Source: an uncultured Salinimicrobium sp. (GTDB taxonomy: Bacteria > Bacteroidota > Bacteroidia > Flavobacteriales > Flavobacteriaceae). From it: 14,428 nucleotides of DNA. Where the stretch lies: positions 1 to 14,428 of the forward strand of contig CAMPJY010000058.1 in assembly GCA_946887025.1 (NCBI GenBank). The letters run 5' to 3'. Shown here in pieces: positions 1 to 5,927 of the stretch. The position numbers were made by a program, and so were the translations under genes. The notes under the pieces were generated by a model, which ran no database searches, had not been told where the DNA came from, and saw nothing but the letters and a program-made list of their open reading frames with translations. The first letter of the stretch is position 1; every line of letters starts with the position of its first letter.

Positions 1-941
1 ACTATGATCTCCTCTACCTGGGTCTGTTCAATAAATTCCCTTAGCTGCTCCTGTACCGTAGCCTTCGAACCAATGAAGCTGTAAGTCATCATATTTGCAA
101 TGGCTGCTTTTTCTGCAGGATTCCAGATATCCTCCATGGATTCCACGGGAGCAGGCATGGGTTTTCTTATTCCTCTGATTATTCCCAAAGCAAACTGCTG
201 CTGACTTGTAGCCAAAAAAGCGGCTTCCTCGTCTGTATCAGCTGCGATCACATTGACACAGGCCATAGGATAGGGCTGTTTTAGCTGGGAGGATGGACTG
301 AAATTCTCATGATAAAGCTTCAGGGCCTCATGCAAATGGGTGGGAGCAAAATGGCTTGCAAAAGCGTAAGGCAGCCCTAGCATCCCCGCTAACTGAGCAC
401 TGTAAGTGCTGGAGCCAAGCAGGTATAGCGGGATATCCAATCCCTCTCCCGGAAAAGCCCTCACCTCTGAATACCTGTTCTCTTCAGAAAGATACCTTTG
501 AAGTTGCTGTACATCATTCGGGAAATCATTGACATTCTCCTGCCGGTTCCTTCTTAGGGCCATGGCAGTTTTCTGATCCGTACCCGGAGCCCTTCCCAAT
601 CCAAGATCAATTCTTCCGGGATATAAAGTCTCCAGGGTACCAAATTGTTCAGCGATGACAAGCGGGGAGTGGTTTGGTAACATGACCCCTCCCGAACCCA
701 CTCTTATTCTTGAAGTTTCATTCGCTACATTTCCAATTAAAATGGATGTCGCTGAGCTGACGATGCTCTCCATGTTATGGTGCTCAGAGATCCAGAACCG
801 GTGAAATTCCCAGTCTTCGGCTTTTCTTGCGAGTTCCACTGAACGCCGAACCGCTTCCCGAGCTGTGCTTCCTTCAGTTACAGCAACTAAATCCAGTACG
901 GAAAACTTTATATCTGCTATGCTCTTATTGGTTTTTCCCAT
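1..941 (-). CDS. LLM-class flavin-dependent oxidoreductase (luciferase-like monooxygenase), C-terminus cut by the window edge
   Basis: About 313 residues are visible with no stop before position 1, so the C-terminus lies outside the window. The protein belongs to the bacterial luciferase-like TIM-barrel family, which uses reduced flavin (FMNH2, or F420 in some subgroups). Diagnostic stretches are [12 protein letters not shown] (residues 49-60), the run [20 protein letters not shown] (79-98), and [17 protein letters not shown] (107-123). These are typical of the YhbW/MsnO8-like subgroup. Family members are usually about 330-340 residues, so only some 20-30 are missing. I chose the ATG at 941 because the ATG at 950 is in another frame that stops after eight codons. 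The gene lies 63 bp downstream of glgB on the same strand and could be co-transcribed with it, but it has no evident link to glycogen. There is no signal peptide, so it is probably cytosolic. The substrate cannot be told from sequence. Confidence 0.9.
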   Translation of the reverse strand, partial: MGKTNKSIADIKFSVLDLVAVTEGSTAREAVRRSVELARKAEDWEFHRFWISEHHNMESIVSSATSILIGNVANETSRIRVGSGGVMLPNHSPLVIAEQFGTLETLYPGRIDLGLGRAPGTDQKTAMALRRNRQENVNDFPNDVQQLQRYLSEENRYSEVRAFPGEGLDIPLYLLGSSTYSAQLAGMLGLPYAFASHFAPTHLHEALKLYHENFSPSSQLKQPYPMACVNVIAADTDEEAAFLATSQQQFALGIIRGIRKPMPAPVESMEDIWNPAEKAAIANMMTYSFIGSKATVQEQLREFIEQTQVEEII

Positions 942-972
942 GATCTTTCATTGTCCCCTAAAATTACGAACA

Positions 973-990
973 CTTTGGCCATTACCAAAG
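973..990 (-). terminator. Small hairpin between glgB and the flavin oxidoreductase
   Basis: A perfect 6-bp stem (CTTTGG / CCAAAG) with a 6-nt loop sits 15 nt after the glgB stop codon. On the minus strand no T-run follows immediately, only a TAATTTTA about 7 nt later. It could be a weak terminator or RNA 3'-end processing element for glgB, or chance. Confidence 0.2.
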
Positions 991-1004
991 GGATATAGCT
1001 TTAA

Positions 1005-3791
1005 CTATTCCTCCTTCAGGTATAACACTCCCAATGGCGGAAGGGTCAGTGTAATTCCTTGGGAATTCCCTTCAGTTCCCGATTCTGCTTTGAGAGCCCC
1101 CTGATTTCTTAAATTACTTCCTCCAAATTTTTCATCATCAGAGTTGAAAATCTCTTTCCAGGTTGTGTCTTCAGAAAGCCGTAATAGGTAATTTTCCCTC
1201 GACATCGGAGTGAAATTACAGATCACCAGTATCCGCTCCCCGGATTTGCTTTTTCTGAAAAAGCTTATCACGGAATTATCGGCATCACTTATATCCAACC
1301 ATTGAAACCCTTCGTGAGTATAGAGGTTCTCATGAAGGGCAGGTTCAGATCTGTATAACTGATTCAGCATTTTCACCGTCTGCCTTAGTTTCTCATGTCC
1401 TTCATACTGGAGTAAGTGCCAGTCGAGGCTGGAGTCGTGGTTCCATTCCGAAGTCTGTCCGAATTCCCCTCCCATGAACAGCAACTTTGATCCGGGATGG
1501 GCATACATATAAGCATATAAATTCCGCAGATTGGCGAACTGCTGCCACTGGTCCCCCGGCATTTTATTAAGCAGCGCCTGTTTCCCGTAAACCACTTCAT
1601 CATGGGACAGGGGAAGGACAAAATTTTCAGTAAATGCATAATTAAGGCTGAAGGTAATACTGTTTTGATGATGCCTTCGGTGGATGGGATCCTTTTTGAA
1701 ATATTCCAGGGTATCATGCATCCAGCCCATCATCCATTTGAATCCGAAACCGAGCCCTCCCAGATAGGTTGGCCTTGATACCATAGGCCAGGCGGTGGAT
1801 TCTTCGGCAATGGTCACGACATCAGGGAATTCCCTATAGACCACTTCATTGAGTTCTTTCAGGAAACTTATGGCTTCCAGGTTTTCCCTTCCGCCGTGTT
1901 CATTGGGTTCCCATTCCCCTTCTTCTCTAGAATAATCCAAATAGAGCATGGAAGCTACCGCATCTACGCGTAAACCGTCAGCGTGAAATCTGTCCAGCCA
2001 GAAAAGCGCATTGCTTATGAGGAAACATCGCACCTCATTTCGGCCGTAATTGAAAATATAACTTTGCCAATCCGGATGGAAGCCCTTGTGCTTTTCCTTG
2101 TGCTCATAAAGGAAAGTGCCGTCAAAATAATGCAGCCCGTGCATATCGTCAGGAAAGTGGGAGGGGACCCAGTCCAGGATAACCCCAATTCCTTCTTTGT
2201 GAAGGCTGTCTATAAGATACATGAAATCCTGAGGCGTGCCGAAACGACTGGAGGGGGCGAAGTATCCCGTCACCTGATAACCCCAGGAGCCAAAGAATGG
2301 ATGCTCCATCACAGGCATGAATTCCACATGGCTAAAGCCCATTTCTTTCACATAATGCGGAAGGTCTTCAGCCATTTCCCGATAGGTGAGGGATCTGGCA
2401 TCCTCCTCGGGGACCCTTTTCCACGAACCTAAATGCAGCTCATAAATGGAAAAAGCCTTTTCTTTTTCCGTTTCGTTCCTTCTCCTGGACAGCCATTCAT
2501 TATCATTCCAGTCATTTTTCAGATCCCATACTACCGAAGCGGTTCTGGGGGGAGTTTCCCAAAGGAATGCGTAAGGATCCCCTTTTTCCACCTCATAACC
2601 ATTACTGGACCTGATAAAGTATTTATAGATGCTTCCGTTTTTTGCTTCGGGAATAAATACCTCCCAGATCCCTGAAGAATCTTCTCTGGGCCTCATAGGA
2701 TTCCTCTGTCGATCCCAATCATTGAAATCCCCAATAACAGTAACTTCTGAAGCGTTAGGCGCCCATAATGCGAAATAAACCCCTTCGGTCCCGAGATAAT
2801 TCATGAGATGGGAGCCAAGCTTCTTGTATAAATGATAATGCCTGCCTTCCTTGAAAAGGTGGATGTCATAGTCAGAGATCAGGCTTGCCTCTACGGGTTT
2901 ATCCGTTGCCCCTTCCTTTGTAGGGGTCAGGGTTTTTGCTTTTTTTTTTATCCTATCTTCCAGTTCCTTCTGGTCGGGCAGCAAGGATTTGGCTATTTCC
3001 TTTAATTCTTCCTGAGTTTCTTTATCGGGGATAACAGTATCCGCCAGCTTATTTACAGCCTTATTTGCTGCTTCCGTGAGGTCTTCGGTAAGGCTGGTGT
3101 CTGGGAGTTTGCTCTTTTCCTCCGCACTGATTCCCTTTTCGGGTTTTCTACGTGCCATTTTCTTGGCAGAAGATTTTTCACTCTTCTCCTCTGCAACCTT
3201 TTTCTTTTTATCAAGAATCCTTTGCTTCACCTCCTCTGAATCTACTTTTTGGGTCAGTCGCGGTTTAGTTTCTTTCTTTGGCGACTTTGATTTTGCAGGA
3301 CCTGATGAAGGCTTTCTGATGCTCTTTTTAGGAAGGTCTGAAGTTTTACTGACCGAGGCTTTGGCTTCTTCTCTTTCAGTACTTGTGGAAGCTTCCAGAA
3401 TTATAGGAGAGGTATCTTTGGAATGCATGCCTTGTACTTTATTACTTCGGCTGCTTTTCTTTGAGGTGCTTTTCTCCGGAGTTACAGTCAGATGTTCTTC
3501 GGTATCAGAGGTTTTTTCAGGAAGCGCTTTACCCATGGTTTCTTTACCCAATCCACCCGGACCTGAAGGCTTTTTTGTTTGATTTGGGCTGCTACCTGTA
3601 TCAGTGACTTTGTTCTTCGCCGGCTTTTTGACTATTGCCCCTGACTCAGACTTTTTTCTTCCTCCAACGCCCATGGGGCCTTTTACTTCCCCCGAAGTTT
3701 CAGGGGGAGTGGCAGCGCCTGAGGTTTTCTCTTTCGGATTTACCTGAGCTTTCCCTTTACGTGTGTCTTTCTTTTCTACCTTCTTAGCCAT
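1005..3791 (-). CDS. glgB: 1,4-alpha-glucan branching enzyme GlgB (GH13) with a long lysine-rich disordered N-terminal extension
   Basis: This enzyme (EC 2.4.1.18) cuts alpha-1,4 glucan chains and re-attaches them as alpha-1,6 branches during glycogen synthesis in the cytosol. Residues about 1-303 form a low-complexity tail of roughly 20% lysine, with no F, Y, W or C before Y308. Residues about 325-425 are a CBM48-type beta domain (ALWAPNASEVTVIGDFNDWD). The catalytic barrel spans about 445-805 and the C-terminal beta domain about 825-925. The GH13 catalytic set is intact: nucleophile D610 in DGLRVDAVASM, acid/base E663 in TIAEEST, and D731 in LSHDEVVYGK. Without the tail the enzyme is about 620 residues, a normal short branching enzyme. 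The ATG at 3791 is the first in frame. The next ones (M40, M86, M122, M212) all lie in the tail and M330 is inside the CBM48 domain, so some extension is unavoidable. It is divergent from the treZ cluster. An A10 run encodes residues 281-284. Confidence 0.96.
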   Translation of the reverse strand: MAKKVEKKDTRKGKAQVNPKEKTSGAATPPETSGEVKGPMGVGGRKKSESGAIVKKPAKNKVTDTGSSPNQTKKPSGPGGLGKETMGKALPEKTSDTEEHLTVTPEKSTSKKSSRSNKVQGMHSKDTSPIILEASTSTEREEAKASVSKTSDLPKKSIRKPSSGPAKSKSPKKETKPRLTQKVDSEEVKQRILDKKKKVAEEKSEKSSAKKMARRKPEKGISAEEKSKLPDTSLTEDLTEAANKAVNKLADTVIPDKETQEELKEIAKSLLPDQKELEDRIKKKAKTLTPTKEGATDKPVEASLISDYDIHLFKEGRHYHLYKKLGSHLMNYLGTEGVYFALWAPNASEVTVIGDFNDWDRQRNPMRPREDSSGIWEVFIPEAKNGSIYKYFIRSSNGYEVEKGDPYAFLWETPPRTASVVWDLKNDWNDNEWLSRRRNETEKEKAFSIYELHLGSWKRVPEEDARSLTYREMAEDLPHYVKEMGFSHVEFMPVMEHPFFGSWGYQVTGYFAPSSRFGTPQDFMYLIDSLHKEGIGVILDWVPSHFPDDMHGLHYFDGTFLYEHKEKHKGFHPDWQSYIFNYGRNEVRCFLISNALFWLDRFHADGLRVDAVASMLYLDYSREEGEWEPNEHGGRENLEAISFLKELNEVVYREFPDVVTIAEESTAWPMVSRPTYLGGLGFGFKWMMGWMHDTLEYFKKDPIHRRHHQNSITFSLNYAFTENFVLPLSHDEVVYGKQALLNKMPGDQWQQFANLRNLYAYMYAHPGSKLLFMGGEFGQTSEWNHDSSLDWHLLQYEGHEKLRQTVKMLNQLYRSEPALHENLYTHEGFQWLDISDADNSVISFFRKSKSGERILVICNFTPMSRENYLLRLSEDTTWKEIFNSDDEKFGGSNLRNQGALKAESGTEGNSQGITLTLPPLGVLYLKEE

Positions 3792-3828
3792 TTTTGAAAC
3801 TATTACTGAGTTTTTATATCGTCCTGAA

Positions 3829-3846
3829 TTCCTGACAGGTCAGGAA
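3829..3846. promoter_or_regulatory. Near-perfect palindrome, candidate operator upstream of glgB
   Basis: TTCCTGACAGGTCAGGAA has perfect 8-bp arms around a 2-bp centre and lies 38-55 bp upstream of the glgB start codon. No T-run follows on either strand, so it does not resemble a terminator. Size and position fit a homodimeric regulator site overlapping or near the glgB promoter. The binding protein is unknown. Confidence 0.4.
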
Positions 3847-3882
3847 AAAAATCCCTTTTTCGGGGTATGGGTAAAGGTTTTT

Positions 3883-3914
3883 CGGATGCATTCCTGTTCC
3901 TGTCCCGGCATCCG
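3883..3914. repeat. Inverted repeat CGGATGC-N18-GCATCCG
   Basis: Perfect 7-bp arms (3883-3889 and 3908-3914) flank an 18-nt spacer that contains a tandem TTCCTG TTCCTG. The spacer repeats the half-site of the 3829-3846 palindrome. It could be a second regulatory site or a chance dyad. Confidence 0.3.
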
Positions 3915-3940
3915 TTGGTGTATCTATGGGCTTATGTTTA

Positions 3941-3963
3941 AAGTTAGAGAAGAAGGCTAACTT
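3941..3963. repeat. Inverted repeat AAGTTAG-N9-CTAACTT upstream of treZ
   Basis: Perfect 7-bp arms surround a purine-only loop (AGAAGAAGG), ending 95 bp before the chosen treZ start. No T-run follows. It could be a 5'-leader hairpin or an operator for the trehalose cluster. Confidence 0.3.
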
Positions 3964-4047
3964 CCTGAGTTAAAAATATATTAAACATTAAAAGGGCATA
4001 GGTATCCTTCATAGCTTTGAGGGAAAGCATGTTGGAAACCAAAAAAA

Positions 4048-4054
4048 AGGAGGG
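4048..4054 (+). promoter_or_regulatory. Strong Shine-Dalgarno sequence that fixes the treZ start
   Basis: AGGAGGG ends 4 nt before the ATG at 4059. This is unusual here, where most starts lack an obvious Shine-Dalgarno. An in-frame ATG at 4029 also has a purine-rich GAGGG (4019-4023) 5 nt upstream, so a form ten residues longer may also be made. Confidence 0.6.
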
Positions 4055-4058
4055 AACA

Positions 4059-5867
4059 ATGGGGAAGAAGATCGGAGCCGACATAATAAATGATTCCTGC
4101 AATTTTTGTGTCTGGGCTCCACATGCTGAAAGTATTGAGCTGGTCGTAAAAAAGCATGGATCCTTTACCTTAAAAAAAGATCAGCTGGGATACTGGCGCA
4201 CAGAAGTCGATATTCCTGTCAATTCCCTCTATAAATATAAAATTGACGGCGAAGAATTTCCTGATCCCGCCTCGCGTTTCCAGCCGGAAGGGGTTCACTC
4301 CTGGTCCCAGGTTGTTTCTGAGGATTTCAACTGGAGTGATCATAACTGGCCTGGCCTTCCCACCTCCGAAATGATCATTTACGAACTTCACGTCGGTACC
4401 TTTTCAGAAGAAGGGACTTTCGGAGGAGTTAAAAAAAAACTGGATCATTTCTCAGAATTGGGAGTCAATACCCTTGAGATCATGCCGATAGCACAATTTC
4501 CGGGAAACAGGAACTGGGGTTACGACGGAGTCTATCCCTTTGCGGTGCAAAACAGCTACGGGAGCCGGGAAGACCTGAAATCATTGATCGATGAATGCCA
4601 TCAGCAGGGAATCGCGGTGCTGCTGGATGTGGTCTACAACCATATGGGTCCCGAGGGAAATTACCTCTCAGTTTACGGGTCTTATTTCACTGAAAAATAC
4701 CATACCCCATGGGGTCAGGCCATTAATTTTGATGATGAATATTCCGATGAAGTGCGGAACTTCTTTATCCAGAATGCCCTTATGTGGCTGGAGGAATTCC
4801 ATTTCGACGGCCTCCGCCTCGATGCGGTGCATGAAATCATAGACCGGGGGGCAAAACATTTTCTGCAGGAGTTAAGGGAAGCGGTTGATGATTTGCAAAT
4901 CAGGACAGGTCGCACTTATGTACTTATCGCGGAGAGTGATCTGAATGATTCCCGAATTGTTTCCCCTTATGAAAAAGGAGGCTACGGACTGGATGCCCAG
5001 TGGGTCGACGACTTTCATCATTCCGTGCATACTTACCTTACGGGAGAAAGCAATGGCTATTATTCAGATTTCGGAAAGCTGGAATACCTGAAAAAGACCC
5101 TGCGGCAGGCATTTGTTTATGACGGGATCTATTCCCACTTCAGGAAAAAATCTGTTGGAAATACCCCGGCTTCCTGTCATCCTTTTAATTTTCTGGTATC
5201 CCTCCAGAATCATGACCAGATCGGGAATCGTCTGCTGGGGGAGCGTTTAGGACATCTTATCTCCTTGGAAGCTTTAAAATTAGCGGCGGGGATATTATTG
5301 ATCTCTCCTTACGTACCCATGCTTTTCATGGGGGAGGAATTTGCTGAAGAAAATCCATTCCAGTATTTCGTAAGCCATTCTGATGAGGAGCTTATAAAGG
5401 CAGTGCAGGAGGGAAGGAAAAAGGAATTCAGTTATTTTTTTGAAGAAAAACAAGAGGGATTTCCGGATCCTCAGTCTGAAAGCACCTATAAAAAATCAAA
5501 GTTGAACTGGGACTTTAGGAAAAATCCCAGTCAGAGTTACATTTTTGACTACTATAAATTTCTTATCGAACTGCGGAAGCAATCCAGATTCAGCCCCTTC
5601 CGGAGTGATACCTTCTCGGTAGAACTTGTTAAGGACGAATTGATCAGGCTTTCAGGAGCAGAAAATGGGTACAGCATTCAGGCTTTTGCCAACTTTGGAA
5701 AAGGTCTTTCCACTATTTCCCTCCCTTATGAGGTGGCTTGGAAGTTCCTGTTTTCATCTGCCGATAAAAGATGGGGAGGAAGTGAGGACTATGAGAACCT
5801 GAATATTTCCGAAGAAATTAAGGTCCCTGGAGAATCCATTTTTGTTATTGAATCCACTCCGGGTTAA
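4059..5867 (+). CDS. treZ: Malto-oligosyltrehalose trehalohydrolase TreZ (GH13)
   Basis: TreZ (EC 3.2.1.141) hydrolyses the alpha-1,4 bond next to the terminal trehalose of maltooligosyl trehalose, releasing free trehalose after TreY has acted. The 602-residue length fits the family. The N-terminal beta domain is residues about 1-90 (CVWAPHAESIELV). The barrel carries YDGVYPFAV (155-163), DVVYNHMGPEGNYL (190-203), nucleophile D255 in DGLRLDAVHEI, acid/base E292 in LIAESD, and D386 in NHDQIGNR. The FMGEEFAEENPFQYF stretch (423-437) is characteristic of TreZ rather than of branching enzyme. I chose the ATG at 4059 for its AGGAGGG site and because MGKKIGADII begins the family's first strand. The ATG at 4029 or TTG at 4017 would add 10 or 14 lysine-rich residues. 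There is no signal peptide, so it is cytosolic. It is the first gene of the cluster, 60 bp before the GH57 gene. An A9 run at 4431-4439 encodes three lysines. Confidence 0.95.
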   Translation: MGKKIGADIINDSCNFCVWAPHAESIELVVKKHGSFTLKKDQLGYWRTEVDIPVNSLYKYKIDGEEFPDPASRFQPEGVHSWSQVVSEDFNWSDHNWPGLPTSEMIIYELHVGTFSEEGTFGGVKKKLDHFSELGVNTLEIMPIAQFPGNRNWGYDGVYPFAVQNSYGSREDLKSLIDECHQQGIAVLLDVVYNHMGPEGNYLSVYGSYFTEKYHTPWGQAINFDDEYSDEVRNFFIQNALMWLEEFHFDGLRLDAVHEIIDRGAKHFLQELREAVDDLQIRTGRTYVLIAESDLNDSRIVSPYEKGGYGLDAQWVDDFHHSVHTYLTGESNGYYSDFGKLEYLKKTLRQAFVYDGIYSHFRKKSVGNTPASCHPFNFLVSLQNHDQIGNRLLGERLGHLISLEALKLAAGILLISPYVPMLFMGEEFAEENPFQYFVSHSDEELIKAVQEGRKKEFSYFFEEKQEGFPDPQSESTYKKSKLNWDFRKNPSQSYIFDYYKFLIELRKQSRFSPFRSDTFSVELVKDELIRLSGAENGYSIQAFANFGKGLSTISLPYEVAWKFLFSSADKRWGGSEDYENLNISEEIKVPGESIFVIESTPG

Positions 5868-5927
5868 AGATATTAGCATCAATAAGATTAATTCAAAGAC
5901 ACTAACCGAATTTACAACTCAGACTAT

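Larger units (their letters stand above)
3792..4058. promoter_or_regulatory. Divergent control region between glgB and treZ
   Basis: These 267 bp separate the divergent glgB and treZ starts and contain no convincing gene. They hold three inverted repeats (3829-3846, 3883-3914, 3941-3963) and several copies of TTCCTG or its complement: 3829, 3891, 3897 and 3962 on the plus strand, and 3841-3846 on the minus strand. No perfect TAnnTTTG box is visible in either direction. The nearest plus-strand matches are TATGTTTA at 3933-3940 and TATCTATG at 3921-3928, each one base off and neither with a TTG at normal spacing. Regulation of both glgB and the treZ cluster from here is inferred from position. 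Confidence 0.5.

Noticed and set aside
1983..2432. 149-codon plus-strand frame inside glgB
   Set aside because: It overlaps the conserved catalytic barrel of glgB on the other strand, and its translation resembles no protein I know.
3076..3582. 168-codon open frame on the plus strand opposite the glgB tail
   Set aside because: It is antisense to a low-complexity lysine/serine-rich coding region, whose composition leaves the opposite strand open (Ser/Phe/Leu-rich translation). No ribosome site or family resemblance.
3847..3866. CCC/GGG mini-hairpin followed by T7 on the minus strand, upstream of glgB
   Set aside because: The stem is only three to four pairs, too short to call an attenuator or terminator.
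3933..3940. TATGTTTA as a treZ promoter box
   Set aside because: It is one base off TAnnTTTG and the nearest upstream TTG is only 15 bp away, so I mention it only within the control region.
3763..3960. 65-codon plus-strand frame across the glgB start and the intergenic region
   Set aside because: It begins inside glgB, has no ribosome site, and covers the inverted repeats. A regulatory reading is more likely than a protein.
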